64,000 nucleotides of DNA from Streptococcus sanguinis (GTDB lineage Bacteria > Bacillota > Bacilli > Lactobacillales > Streptococcaceae). Under the pieces are notes generated by a model. That model saw only the letters and a list, made by a program, of their open reading frames with translations, was not told the origin of the DNA and did no database searches. The translations under genes and the position numbers were made by a program. Shown one piece after another: positions 40,001-48,767 of the stretch; within the stretch, counting starts at the first letter, position 1, and each line of letters opens with the position of its first letter. The stretch spans positions 2,106,501 to 2,170,500 of the forward strand of contig NZ_CP054570.1 in NCBI RefSeq assembly GCF_013343115.1. The letters are read 5' to 3'.

Positions 40001-41992
40001 ATGAAAAAATTTCGTTTTGCCCCAATTCACTTGGCGATGGCGGGTCTAATTTCCTTTATAATCTTAGCCATCTGTCTGAGGCTTTTCGGTGATAGTTTGG
40101 CCATGCTAGCTGCTCTCATGCTTGTGCTGGCTCTTTTGATTGTGCTTTTTATCCAGCAACAGAGAGTATCCGAGCTAGATGAGATTGAGCAGATTCATTA
40201 TGTCAATCATCAAGCAGAAGGAAGCCTCGCTTCCTTGCTGGATAAGATGCCAGTTGGTGTCATTAAAATCAGTGAAGATAATGGTGATGTAGAGTGGTTT
40301 AATCCCTATGCAGAACTGATTTTTACAACTGAAGATGGTGATTTTGATGCTGATATGCTTAAGAATATCATGAAGGCTGCCTATTCAGATTCTGGTCATT
40401 ATGCTACTGTTGGAGACAAGAAATATTCGGTTTACTTGGATCGTGCATCCAGTGTGTTTTATTTTTTTGATGCATCCAATGAATACGAAGCCACTGTTGG
40501 TCTGGTAACAACGCGCCCGGTGATCGGGATTATCTCGGTGGATAATTATGATGATTTGGAAGATGTCGTTTCTGATACGGATATCAGCCATATCAATAGC
40601 TTTGTAGCCAACTTCGTAGCAGAATTTTCTGAGCAGTTTCACATGTTTTACCGTCGGGTTGGCATGGATCGGTTCTATCTTTTTACGGATTACACAGTTC
40701 TGGAACAGCTGATGGAAAATAAATTTTCTATCATTGATCAATTTCGGACAGAAGCTAAAAATCGAGAGCTGTCACTGACACTCAGTATGGGCTTTTCTTA
40801 TGGTGATGGCAATCATGATGAAATCGGTCGGGTAGCCCTGCTTAACCTCAACTTAGCTGAAGTTCGCGGTGGGGATCAGGCTGTCGTTAAAGAAAATAAT
40901 GACAACATGAACCCAATCTTCTTTGGTGGAGGAACGGCGTCAGCTGTTAAGCGCACGCGCACCCGTACTCGGGCTATGATGACTGCGATCTCTGATAAGA
41001 TTAAGAGTGTGGATCAGGTCTTTATAGTCGGACATAAAAATCTGGATATGGATGCCTTGGGTTCTTCTCTTGGTATGCAGCTCTTTGCTAGTAATATCAT
41101 TGAGAAAGCTTATGTGGTTTATGATCCGTCCCAAATGGCTTCTGACATTGAGCGCTCCATTACAAAGCTCAAGCAGGAAGGGGCTGACTATCTGGTTCCG
41201 CTTTCTGAAGCAGTAAATATGGTGACCAATCGTTCGCTCTTGATTATGGTTGACCACTCCAAGATATCTCTGACGCTGTCTAAGGATTTCTTTGATCAAT
41301 TCAGTCAGATTATCGTAGTCGACCACCATCGCCGTGATGAAGATTTTCCGGAAAATGCTGTGATTGCCTATATCGAAAGTGGGGCTAGCAGTGCCAGTGA
41401 GTTGGTAACGGAGCTGATTCAGTTCCAGAATTCTAAAAAGAATCGTCTCAGTAAGATGCAAGCCAGCATTCTCATGGCGGGGATTATGCTTGACACCAAA
41501 GGATTTTCATCTCGAGTCACCAGTCGGACCTTTGATGTGGCCAGCTATCTGCGGACTCGAGGCAGTGACAGTGTTGTGATTCAGGATATTTCCGCTACGA
41601 ATTTTGAGGAATATCGTGCGATTAATGAGCTGATTTTAAACGGCAAGAAGATTTTGCCTAATGTCATTGTAGCAGCTGGTCCAGAAGAGAACACTTATGA
41701 TACAGTTGTCATCAGTAAGGCAGCTGATACCATGCTCTCTATGTCAGGAATTGAGGCAACTTTTGTCGTGAGCAAGAATACCAAAGGTTATGTGTCTATT
41801 TCGGCTCGCAGTCGTAGCAAGATCAATGTTCAGCGAATTATGGAAAAGCTGGGCGGTGGCGGTCATTTCAATCTGGCGGCAGCTCAAATTGAAGGTAAAA
41901 CAGTTTCTGAGGTTCTTCAGTCGCTGAATCAAGAAATTATGGACCAAGTCATTAAAGAAGAAGTAATAATAGACGAGGAGAAAAAAGGATGA
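40001..41992 (+). CDS. gdpP: Cyclic di-AMP phosphodiesterase GdpP
   Basis: 663 residues. Two N-terminal membrane helices (about 8-50), a PAS-like domain, a degenerate GGDEF domain (about 165-300), and a DHH/DHHA1 phosphodiesterase domain with [13 protein letters not shown] and [11 protein letters not shown]; the C-terminal end has [12 protein letters not shown]. It degrades c-di-AMP to pApA, affecting osmotic balance and beta-lactam tolerance. I chose the ATG at 40001 (MKKFRF) over upstream in-frame starts; AGAGG lies upstream. Its stop overlaps rplI as ATGA. Confidence 0.94.
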   Translation: MKKFRFAPIHLAMAGLISFIILAICLRLFGDSLAMLAALMLVLALLIVLFIQQQRVSELDEIEQIHYVNHQAEGSLASLLDKMPVGVIKISEDNGDVEWFNPYAELIFTTEDGDFDADMLKNIMKAAYSDSGHYATVGDKKYSVYLDRASSVFYFFDASNEYEATVGLVTTRPVIGIISVDNYDDLEDVVSDTDISHINSFVANFVAEFSEQFHMFYRRVGMDRFYLFTDYTVLEQLMENKFSIIDQFRTEAKNRELSLTLSMGFSYGDGNHDEIGRVALLNLNLAEVRGGDQAVVKENNDNMNPIFFGGGTASAVKRTRTRTRAMMTAISDKIKSVDQVFIVGHKNLDMDALGSSLGMQLFASNIIEKAYVVYDPSQMASDIERSITKLKQEGADYLVPLSEAVNMVTNRSLLIMVDHSKISLTLSKDFFDQFSQIIVVDHHRRDEDFPENAVIAYIESGASSASELVTELIQFQNSKKNRLSKMQASILMAGIMLDTKGFSSRVTSRTFDVASYLRTRGSDSVVIQDISATNFEEYRAINELILNGKKILPNVIVAAGPEENTYDTVVISKAADTMLSMSGIEATFVVSKNTKGYVSISARSRSKINVQRIMEKLGGGGHFNLAAAQIEGKTVSEVLQSLNQEIMDQVIKEEVIIDEEKKG

Positions 41993-42441
41993 AAGTAATT
42001 TTTTTAGCAGATGTAAAAGGCAAGGGCAAAAAAGGCGAAATCAAGGAAATGCCGACTGGCTATGCTCAAAATTTTCTGATTAAGAAAAACTTAGCCAAGG
42101 AAGCAACAGCGCAGGCTATCGGTGAACTGCGCGGCAAGCAAAAGTCCGAAGAAAAAGCCCACGCGGAACTAGTGGCAGAAGCTCAGGCTATTAAGGCTAA
42201 GTTAGCAGAAGAAGCTACTCTTGTTGAATTTACTGAAAAAGTTGGTCCGGACGGCCGCACCTTTGGCTCTATTACCAGCAAGAAAATAGCAGAAGAGCTG
42301 CAAAAGCAGTTTGGCATCAAAATTGACAAACGCCATATTAAGGTGGACTCACCGATTCGCTCCATTGGTCTGATCGATGTTCCAGTGAAAATTTATCAGG
42401 ATATAACTGGGGTGATTCGTTTGCGAGTTAAAGAAGGATAA
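41989..42441 (+). CDS. rplI: 50S ribosomal protein L9
   Basis: 150 residues, standard L9 length: N-terminal domain with [19 protein letters not shown], a long charged connecting helix, and C-terminal domain ending [21 protein letters not shown]. It binds 23S rRNA near L1. It overlaps the gdpP stop by four bases; the order gdpP-rplI-dnaB is widely conserved. Confidence 0.97.
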   Translation: MKVIFLADVKGKGKKGEIKEMPTGYAQNFLIKKNLAKEATAQAIGELRGKQKSEEKAHAELVAEAQAIKAKLAEEATLVEFTEKVGPDGRTFGSITSKKIAEELQKQFGIKIDKRHIKVDSPIRSIGLIDVPVKIYQDITGVIRLRVKEG

Positions 42442-42467
42442 TAGTGATTTGAAGGAAGGATTTACCG

Positions 42468-43823
42468 ATGGCAGAGATTGATGAACTCCGAGCTCAGCCT
42501 CAGGATATTTTAGCGGAGCAGTCCGTTTTAGGAGCCATTTTCATTGATGAGAGCAAACTGGTCTTTGTTCGTGAGTATATCGAGCCTGCTGACTTCTTTA
42601 AGTATGCCAATCGCTTGATTTTCAAGGCTATGATTGACTTGGCTGACCGCGGGGATGCCATTGATGCAACGACTGTTCGCAATATTTTAGACAGTCAGGG
42701 TGACTTGCAGAATATCGGCGGTCTCAGCTACTTGGTGGAAGTGGTCAATTCTGTGCCAACCTCTGCCAATGCTGAATACTATGCTAAAATCGTTGCAGAA
42801 AAGGCCATTCTAAGGCGGTTGATTTCGCGTCTGACAGAGTCTATCAATCAAGCCTACGATGGTGACCGGCTGTCAGAGGAAATTATCGCCGGAGCTGAAA
42901 AAGCTCTGATTGATGTCAGTGAAACTGCCAACCGCAGTGGCTTTAAAAATATCCGTGATGTGCTGAACCTTAACTTTGGCAATCTGGAGGCTCGGTCTCT
43001 GCAGACATCAGATATCACTGGGATTGCGACTGGCTACCGTGAGCTGGACAAGATGACGACTGGTCTGCATGAGGAAGAATTAATCATTTTGGCGGCTCGG
43101 CCAGCGGTCGGAAAGACGGCCTTTGCCCTTAATATCGCTCAAAATATCGGAACCAAGCTGGATAAGACTGTAGCCATTTTCTCTCTGGAAATGGGGGCGG
43201 AGAGCTTGGTGGACCGGATGCTGGCTTCAGAAGGGGTGATTAATTCTCATTCCATTCGTACGGGGCAACTGACAGATGAAGAGTGGCAAAAATATACCAT
43301 TGCGACAGCTAATCTGGCTAACGCTAGTATCTATATTGATGATACACCAGGGATTCGGATTACAGAGATTCGCTCGCGGGCTCGAAAACTGGCCCAGGAA
43401 ACGGGCAATTTAGGCCTGGTCTTGATTGACTATTTGCAGCTGATTACAGGAACTGGCCGTGAAAACCGCCAGCAAGAAGTTTCGGAAATTTCCCGGCAGT
43501 TGAAAATCTTGGCTAAAGAGCTCAAGGTGCCGGTCATTGCGCTGAGTCAGCTCTCGCGTGGTGTGGAGCAGCGGCAGGATAAGCGACCAGTACTGTCTGA
43601 TATTCGGGAATCAGGTTCCATTGAGCAGGATGCGGATATCGTTGCCTTCCTTTACCGGGATGATTATTATGATCGGGCTGGTGAGGAGGAAGAAGGCATT
43701 CCCAACAACAAGGTTGAAGTCATTATCGAGAAAAACCGGAGTGGAGCGCGTGGTACAGTAGAGTTAATTTTCCAGAAAGAGTATAATAAATTCTCAAGTA
43801 TTTCCAAAAGAGAGGACGAATAA
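42468..43823 (+). CDS. dnaB: Replicative DNA helicase
   Basis: 451 residues, a DnaB-type hexameric helicase (called DnaC in Bacillus nomenclature). The N-terminal primase-interacting domain is at about 8-110. The RecA-like ATPase has Walker A ARPAVGKTAFAL, Walker B GLVLIDYLQLI and the SDIRESGSIEQDAD sensor. It unwinds DNA at the replication fork. It ends two bases before the veg gene. Confidence 0.96.
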   Translation: MAEIDELRAQPQDILAEQSVLGAIFIDESKLVFVREYIEPADFFKYANRLIFKAMIDLADRGDAIDATTVRNILDSQGDLQNIGGLSYLVEVVNSVPTSANAEYYAKIVAEKAILRRLISRLTESINQAYDGDRLSEEIIAGAEKALIDVSETANRSGFKNIRDVLNLNFGNLEARSLQTSDITGIATGYRELDKMTTGLHEEELIILAARPAVGKTAFALNIAQNIGTKLDKTVAIFSLEMGAESLVDRMLASEGVINSHSIRTGQLTDEEWQKYTIATANLANASIYIDDTPGIRITEIRSRARKLAQETGNLGLVLIDYLQLITGTGRENRQQEVSEISRQLKILAKELKVPVIALSQLSRGVEQRQDKRPVLSDIRESGSIEQDADIVAFLYRDDYYDRAGEEEEGIPNNKVEVIIEKNRSGARGTVELIFQKEYNKFSSISKREDE

Positions 43824-43825
43824 AG

Positions 43826-44101
43826 ATGAGTGATGCATTTACAGATGTGGCAAAAATGAAAAAAATCAAAGAAGATATCAAGGCGCATGAAGGACAAATC
43901 GTTGAGATGACGCTGGAAAACGGTCGTAAGCGCCAAAAAAGCAAGCAAGGCCGTCTGATTGAAGTTTATCCATCTTTGTTTATCGTGGAATATTCCAATG
44001 AAGGCGGTCAGCCAGGGGAAATCTCCAATACCTATGTGGAGTCTTATACTTATTCTGACATTTTGACAGAAAAGAATCTCATCCGTTATTTTGATGAATA
44101 G
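43826..44101 (+). CDS. veg: Veg family protein
   Basis: 91 residues of the Veg family: MKKIKEDIKAHEGQIVEMTLENGRKR with a beta-rich core and YPSLFIVEY. In Bacillus, Veg is small, abundant and implicated in biofilm control. Here it directly follows dnaB in what looks like one transcript, and its RBS (GAGAGGAC) lies in the dnaB 3' end. Confidence 0.85.
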   Translation: MSDAFTDVAKMKKIKEDIKAHEGQIVEMTLENGRKRQKSKQGRLIEVYPSLFIVEYSNEGGQPGEISNTYVESYTYSDILTEKNLIRYFDE

Positions 44102-44122
44102 AAAGGCCCAGCGGGTCTTTTT
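44102..44122 (+). terminator. Terminator after veg
   Basis: AAAGGCCC and GGGTCTTT (one G-U pair), loop AGC, followed by T residues. It ends the gdpP-rplI-dnaB-veg operon. Confidence 0.8.
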
Positions 44123-44197
44123 ACTTATATTTGAAGCAATTCCTCAGTCAAATCGATGTATATAGAGGATGATAAGCAAAGAAAACAGGTGGTCATC

Positions 44198-44821
44198 ATG
44201 ATTAAAAATTTAGTTTTTGATTTGGGCAATGTTCTGATTGAATGGAATTCTAAGAAAATCCTGACATATTTTGAACCTGAGAAAGAGCGGCGGCAGGTCC
44301 TTAGACAGGCCATTTTTGAGTCAGGTGTCTGGCATAAGACAGACAAAGGAGAGCTGAGTTTGAAAGAAGCCTGTGAGGGAGTCCAGACTCAGCTAGATGC
44401 TTCCTATCATTCTGTCGTTAAGAATATCTTTTATCATTGGTATGAGGTTGTGCATGTTTACAGTGGTTTACAGGAAAGAATTCGGCTATGGGCTAATCAG
44501 GGCTATCGAATCTATATCTTGTCAACCACTTGTGAGATTTTTTATCATATTGAAAAAGCTGGTTTGTTGCCCATTTACTCACTGTTGTCGGGCTATATCC
44601 TTTCCTCAGAGGTAGGTGTCGTCAAGCCAGAAGCAGAGATTTACCAAAAGCTGTTAAAAAAATATAATCTGGATCCAGTAGAATCCGTCTTCATTGATGA
44701 TATTCAGGCTAACTTAGATACGGCAGCTGAGCTGGGCTTTGAAACCATCTTATCCACAAGCGAGACAGAGAATATCAGGGCTATGGAGGACTTGCTGACT
44801 GTGAAAGGGAAGTTTGACTGA
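44198..44821 (+). CDS. HAD hydrolase, YihX-like
   Basis: 207 residues, HAD superfamily. Motif I is VFDLGNVLIEWN (nucleophile Asp, acid Asp replaced by Asn-type spacing as in the YihX group), motif II LSTTCE, motif III Lys in VGVVKPEAEIY, motif IV FIDDIQAN. YihX-type enzymes dephosphorylate small sugar phosphates; the substrate here is not predictable. The ATG at 44198 has AGGTGG upstream. Confidence 0.82.
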   Translation: MIKNLVFDLGNVLIEWNSKKILTYFEPEKERRQVLRQAIFESGVWHKTDKGELSLKEACEGVQTQLDASYHSVVKNIFYHWYEVVHVYSGLQERIRLWANQGYRIYILSTTCEIFYHIEKAGLLPIYSLLSGYILSSEVGVVKPEAEIYQKLLKKYNLDPVESVFIDDIQANLDTAAELGFETILSTSETENIRAMEDLLTVKGKFD

Positions 44822-44876
44822 TTGATGATCGTTTGCTTTACTTATCGTTGAAAAGGAGTGAGTCCAAGCTCAAACC

Positions 44877-44905
44877 TTGACATTTGCTGATGATTGCGCT
44901 ATCAT
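44877..44905 (+). promoter_or_regulatory. Promoter of the thiXYZ operon
   Basis: TTGACA, a 17-bp spacer and TATCAT. Transcription should begin at about 44912, just where the riboswitch starts. Confidence 0.82.
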
Positions 44906-44911
44906 AGTCCT

Positions 44912-44996
44912 ATATATGGGAGTCTGTGTACAGTCTGAGAGGAAGTGTAAGCTTCGACCGCACCTGATCTGGGTAATGCCAGCGTAGGAATCATAC
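44912..44996 (+). promoter_or_regulatory. TPP (THI-box) riboswitch
   Basis: The conserved thiamine pyrophosphate aptamer is clear: GGGAGTC, then CTGAGA (44935-44940), then ACCTGATCTGGGTAATGCC and AGCGTAGGAA. The closing P1 helix can pair TATG (44915-44918) with CATA (44992-44995). Bound TPP should turn the downstream transporter genes off by favouring the terminator at 45017-45045. Confidence 0.95.
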
Positions 44997-45016
44997 CGAA
45001 AATAGTGGTATTGTGC

Positions 45017-45045
45017 GCCTTTTCCATATATGGAAAAGGCTTTTT
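45017..45045 (+). terminator. Riboswitch-controlled terminator before thiX
   Basis: A perfect 24-base palindrome (GCCTTTTCCATA and its complement) followed by TTTTTC. Its CCATATAT (45024-45031) is complementary to ATATATGG (44912-44919) at the 5' edge of the aptamer, giving a ready antiterminator when P1 is not formed. Confidence 0.9.
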
Positions 45046-45123
45046 CTTTTATCATCTTTATCGATGGTGATATCTTGAAGAATTGCAGCGCTAAAAATGC
45101 AGGAAGGGAGGAAAATCGTTCTA

Positions 45124-45876
45124 ATGAAAGCACTACAAAGGCTGATGCGGCAGCAAATCGGTCTCTTAGGTATGCTGGGTGTACTTGTCATCTGGCAGGT
45201 CATGGGCTGGCTCAAGCTCTTGCCCAAGTTTATCCTGCCGACACCTCTGGAAATCGGTCAGGCCTTTATCAGAGATGCTGGATTTCTAGCAAGTCATAGC
45301 TGGGCGACCTTAAAAGTAGCTTTGCTGGGTTTAGTCTTGGGCGTCATCTTGGCTTGTATACTAGCTATACTCATGGACAGCATGAGCTGGCTCAATGATT
45401 TAATTTATCCCATGATGGTCGTGGTGCAGACGATTCCGACCATTGCTTTGGCGCCAATTCTGGTTCTCTGGCTGGGTTATGGGATTTTGCCCAAGATTGT
45501 GCTGATTATTCTGACGACAACCTTTCCGATTATCGTCAGTATTCTGGATGGTTTTCGGCATTGTGACCGGGATACTATGACTCTCTTTGAGCTTATGCAG
45601 GCCAATCGCTGGCAGATTCTCTGGCATTTTAAGATTCCAGCTAGTCTGCCCTATTTCTATGCGGGCTTGCGCGTCAGTGTTTCCTATGCCTTTATCACGA
45701 CTGTGGTTTCCGAATGGCTGGGCGGTTTCGAAGGCTTGGGTGTTTATATGATTCAGTCCAAGAAACTTTTCCAGTACGACACCATGTTTTCCATTATCAT
45801 ATTGGTTTCGGTCATCAGTCTTCTGGGGATGAAGCTGGTGGCTGTCAGTGAAAAATATGTTATTAAGTGGAAATAG
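45124..45876 (+). CDS. thiX: Thiamine-related ABC transporter permease
   Basis: 250 residues, binding-protein-dependent permease (BPD_transp_1/SsuC-like) with about six membrane helices and an EAA-type loop around ELMQANRWQILWHFKIPASLPYFYAGLRVSV. Location after a TPP riboswitch and before an NMT1-type binding protein and ATPase identifies it as ThiX of a ThiXYZ importer, thought to take up thiamine precursors (hydroxymethylpyrimidine derivatives). The ATG at 45124 has GGAGG but at a long distance (about 12 bases), so the start is less certain. Confidence 0.82.
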   Translation: MKALQRLMRQQIGLLGMLGVLVIWQVMGWLKLLPKFILPTPLEIGQAFIRDAGFLASHSWATLKVALLGLVLGVILACILAILMDSMSWLNDLIYPMMVVVQTIPTIALAPILVLWLGYGILPKIVLIILTTTFPIIVSILDGFRHCDRDTMTLFELMQANRWQILWHFKIPASLPYFYAGLRVSVSYAFITTVVSEWLGGFEGLGVYMIQSKKLFQYDTMFSIIILVSVISLLGMKLVAVSEKYVIKWK

Positions 45877-45920
45877 GAGCTCAGCTCTGCTATTTTCCAA
45901 AGAAAGAAAAGAGGATAATG

Positions 45921-46919
45921 ATGAAAAAAAGTTATAAAGTCTTGTTGGCAGGTTTGGCTACCGTGTCAATCATTGGCCTAGCGGCCTGCGGTCAGTCGAA
46001 ATCTACGTCTGAGAGCAAGGATAAAAAGATTGATTTTATCTTAGACTGGTCACCTAACACCAATCATACCGGCCTTTATGTAGCTCAAGAAAAGGGATAT
46101 TTCAAGGAAGCAGGCGTGGATGTGGATATCAAGTTGCCGCCTGAAGATAGCAGTTCGGATCTGATTATCAACGGCAAGGCGCCTTTTGGTATTTACTTCC
46201 AGGACTCCATGGCTAAAAAACTGGATAAGGGCGCAGAAATCACAGCTGTCGCGGCCATTGTAGAGCATAATACTTCGGGCATTATTTCAAAGAAGTCTGC
46301 AGGGATTACAGGGCCTAAGGATCTGGTTGGGAAGAAATATGGCACCTGGAATGATCCAGTGGAGCTAGGCATGCTCAAAACTTTGGTTGAAAGCCAAGGC
46401 GGCCAGTTTGATGAAGTGGAAAAAGTTCCCAACAACGATTCCAACTCCATTACGCCGATTGAAAATGGTTTGTTTGATGCAGCCTGGATTTATCATGGCT
46501 GGGATGGTATCATGGCAGAGACTCAAGGCATGGACACGAATTTCTTTTACATGAAGGACTATGTCAAGGAATTTGACTATTATTCTCCAGTGATTATTGC
46601 TAATAATGACTATCTGAAGAAGAATCCGGACGAGGCGAAAAAGGTCCTGCAGGCTATCAAGAAGGGTTATCAATATGCCATGGAGCATCCTGAAGAAGCG
46701 GCGGATATTTTAATCAAGCATGCGCCAGAGTTGAAAAATAAGCGTGACATTGTCTTGGCTTCCCAAAAATATCTGTCTGAGCAATATGCATCGGATAAGG
46801 ACAAGTGGGGTCAGTTTGAGGCTAGCCGCTGGAATGCCTTTTACAAATGGGCCAAGGATAAGGGTATCGTGGACAATGACTTGAGTGACAAGGGATTTAG
46901 CAACGATTATATAAAATAA
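45921..46919 (+). CDS. thiY: Thiamine-precursor binding lipoprotein
   Basis: 332 residues. Signal peptide with lipobox GLAACG, so lipid-anchored outside the membrane. The body is an NMT1/THI5-like domain (FILDWSPNTNHTGLYVAQEKGYF, then NGLFDAAWIYHGWDG) typical of formylaminopyrimidine or HMP binding proteins. ATG 45921 is preferred to 45918 for Shine-Dalgarno spacing (GAGG). It overlaps thiZ by one base. Confidence 0.87.
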   Translation: MKKSYKVLLAGLATVSIIGLAACGQSKSTSESKDKKIDFILDWSPNTNHTGLYVAQEKGYFKEAGVDVDIKLPPEDSSSDLIINGKAPFGIYFQDSMAKKLDKGAEITAVAAIVEHNTSGIISKKSAGITGPKDLVGKKYGTWNDPVELGMLKTLVESQGGQFDEVEKVPNNDSNSITPIENGLFDAAWIYHGWDGIMAETQGMDTNFFYMKDYVKEFDYYSPVIIANNDYLKKNPDEAKKVLQAIKKGYQYAMEHPEEAADILIKHAPELKNKRDIVLASQKYLSEQYASDKDKWGQFEASRWNAFYKWAKDKGIVDNDLSDKGFSNDYIK

Positions 46920-47641
46920 TGACAGAAATTAAACTTGAAAATGTAAGCTATGCTTATGATGAGCAGCAGATTTTGAAAGATATCAGCCTACAGGTAGAAG
47001 CAGGCCAGGTCGTAGCGATTTTGGGACCTAGCGGAGTCGGGAAAACTACCCTCTTTAATCTAATTGCTGGGATTTTGGAGGTCCAGTCGGGTAGGATTGT
47101 CCTAGACGGGCAGGAAAATCCCAAGGGCCGGGTGAGTTATATGCTGCAGAAGGACTTGCTGCTGGAGCACAAGACGGTGCTAGGCAATGTCATCTTGCCC
47201 CTCTTAATCCGAAAAGTATCAAAAAAGGAAGCGACGGAGCAGGCAACCCAGATTTTGAAGGAGTTTGGACTCTTTGATGTGGCAGATAAGTATCCACATG
47301 AGCTGAGCGGGGGGATGCGGCAGCGCGTGGCTCTGCTACGGACCTATATGTTCGGTCACAGGCTATTTCTTCTGGACGAGGCCTTTAGTGCTCTGGATGA
47401 GCTGACTAAGATGGAGCTGCACGCTTGGTATCTGGATATTCATCGTAGGCTGGGTCTGACGACTCTTCTCATTACTCATAGCATTGAGGAAGCTCTGGCT
47501 CTCAGCGACCATATCTATATTCTGAAAAATCGGCCTGGGCAAATTGTTGCAGATCTCCAACTGACTTGGTCAGACAGTGAGGATAAGGAACTGCAGAAGT
47601 TACGATACAAGCAGGAGATTTTGAAGATTTTGGGAGTGTGA
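46919..47641 (+). CDS. thiZ: Thiamine-related ABC transporter ATPase
   Basis: 240 residues, one ABC ATPase of the nitrate/taurine (SsuB-like) type: Walker A GPSGVGKTTLF, Q loop MLQKDLLLEHKTVLGNV, signature LSGGMRQRVALL and Walker B LFLLDEAFSALD. It powers ThiX. The start codon shares a base with the thiY stop. Confidence 0.88.
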   Translation: MTEIKLENVSYAYDEQQILKDISLQVEAGQVVAILGPSGVGKTTLFNLIAGILEVQSGRIVLDGQENPKGRVSYMLQKDLLLEHKTVLGNVILPLLIRKVSKKEATEQATQILKEFGLFDVADKYPHELSGGMRQRVALLRTYMFGHRLFLLDEAFSALDELTKMELHAWYLDIHRRLGLTTLLITHSIEEALALSDHIYILKNRPGQIVADLQLTWSDSEDKELQKLRYKQEILKILGV

Positions 47642-47680
47642 AGCAACTGTCGGAATTCCTTTGCTTTCAAGAAACAACCT

Positions 47681-47707
47681 AAATCAAGCCTTTTGGCTTG
47701 ATTTTTT
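47681..47707 (+). terminator. Terminator after thiZ
   Basis: AAATCAAGCC, loop TTTT, GGCTTGATTT: a perfect 10-bp stem with a T-run. Confidence 0.92.
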
Positions 47708-47718
47708 GCATAAGTCCC

Positions 47719-47747
47719 TTTACTTTTGACTTTATTCATGGTACAAT
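47719..47747 (+). promoter_or_regulatory. Promoter of rpsD
   Basis: TTTACT, a 17-bp spacer and TACAAT with TGG extension. Confidence 0.65.
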
Positions 47748-47791
47748 AGCCTTTGTGTGAAATAGCAGCAGGAAAGCATGGAGCTCGTCAA

Positions 47792-47842
47792 CAGAACATC
47801 AGCTATAAAAGTAGCCTTAGCTGTTTGGGCGAAAATGTTCTG
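47792..47842 (+). promoter_or_regulatory. Structured leader of rpsD, possible S4 autoregulatory site
   Basis: CAGAACAT (47792-47799) and ATGTTCTG (47835-47842) are perfectly complementary and enclose a second stem, CAGCTA (47800-47805) with TAGCTG (47818-47823). The transcript leader is about 150 bases long. S4 represses its own mRNA in many bacteria, so an S4-binding leader is the simplest explanation. Confidence 0.6.
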
Positions 47843-47903
47843 CACGAATCAGGGCTTTCTAAGTGACTATTTCCTCGAAAATATTTTACAGGAGGACATT
47901 TTT

Positions 47904-48515
47904 ATGTCACGTTATACAGGACCATCTTGGAAACAAGCTCGTCGTTTGGGTCTTTCTCTTACTGGTACAGGTAAAGAATTGGCTCGCCGTAACTATGTAC
48001 CTGGTCAACATGGACCAAACAACCGCAGCAAATTGTCAGAATACGGTTTACAATTGGCTGAAAAACAAAAACTTCGTTTCACTTACGGTGTAGGTGAAAA
48101 ACAATTCCGTAACTTGTTTGTTCAAGCTTCAAAAATCAAAGAAGGAATCCTTGGTTTCAACTTCATGCTTCTCTTGGAGCGTCGCTTGGATAATGTTGTT
48201 TACCGTCTTGGTCTTGCGACTACTCGTCGTCAAGCTCGTCAATTCGTAAACCATGGGCACATCCTTGTTGACGGCAAACGCGTTGATATCCCATCATACC
48301 GCGTAACTCCAGGTCAAGTGATCTCAGTTCGCGAGAAATCATTGAAAGTGCCTGCAATCCTTGAAGCTGTTGAAGCAACTCTTGGACGTCCAGCATTCGT
48401 ATCATTTGATGCTGAAAAATTAGAAGGTTCATTGACTCGCCTTCCAGAGCGCGACGAAATCAACCCAGAAATCAACGAAGCACTTATCGTTGAATTCTAC
48501 AACAAAATGCTTTAA
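47904..48515 (+). CDS. rpsD: 30S ribosomal protein S4
   Basis: 203 residues, the usual length of short Firmicute S4. Motifs are [15 protein letters not shown] at the N-terminus and the S4 RNA-binding domain (about 93-155, [28 protein letters not shown]). A primary 16S-binding protein. The start at 47904 has GGAGG; the long frame upstream is the leader. No zinc-type Cys cluster. Confidence 0.97.
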   Translation: MSRYTGPSWKQARRLGLSLTGTGKELARRNYVPGQHGPNNRSKLSEYGLQLAEKQKLRFTYGVGEKQFRNLFVQASKIKEGILGFNFMLLLERRLDNVVYRLGLATTRRQARQFVNHGHILVDGKRVDIPSYRVTPGQVISVREKSLKVPAILEAVEATLGRPAFVSFDAEKLEGSLTRLPERDEINPEINEALIVEFYNKML

Positions 48516-48529
48516 TTTGTATTTGTTCA

Positions 48530-48556
48530 GAAGCCGGGAAACCGGCTTCTTTTTTA
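48530..48556 (+). terminator. Terminator after rpsD
   Basis: GAAGCCGG, GAAA tetraloop, CCGGCTTC, then seven T. Confidence 0.95.
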
Positions 48557-48719
48557 TACTCTCAATGAACTAATAAAGCTGATTCTAACTAAGAATAGGT
48601 CGAAAAGAGGCAGCTGTTTTTCAGAAATTGGTTGATTTCTTTCTGCTCCTATCCAATCAGGTGTGACATTTTGTAAAGATTTTTTCCAGCTTTTTTACGG
48701 AAGATTTACTGAAATGGTG

Positions 48720-48725
48720 TATAAT
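48720..48725 (+). promoter_or_regulatory. -10 element of the four-gene biosynthetic cluster
   Basis: TATAAT 43 bases before the first start. The -35 is poor. About 30 bases upstream (48681-48689), TTTTTCCAG matches half of the palindrome in the TetR gene promoter, which could reflect shared control. Confidence 0.45.
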
Positions 48726-48767
48726 GGGAACAAGACACAAACAGAAAATTATATGAAAGGAGTAGCG

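Noticed and set aside
40385-41461. Long antisense frames inside gdpP
   Set aside because: They mirror the codon pattern of gdpP and show no recognisable motifs.
47726-47747. TTGACT as -35 of rpsD
   Set aside because: Only 10 bp from TACAAT; TTTACT at 47719 with 17 bp is preferred.
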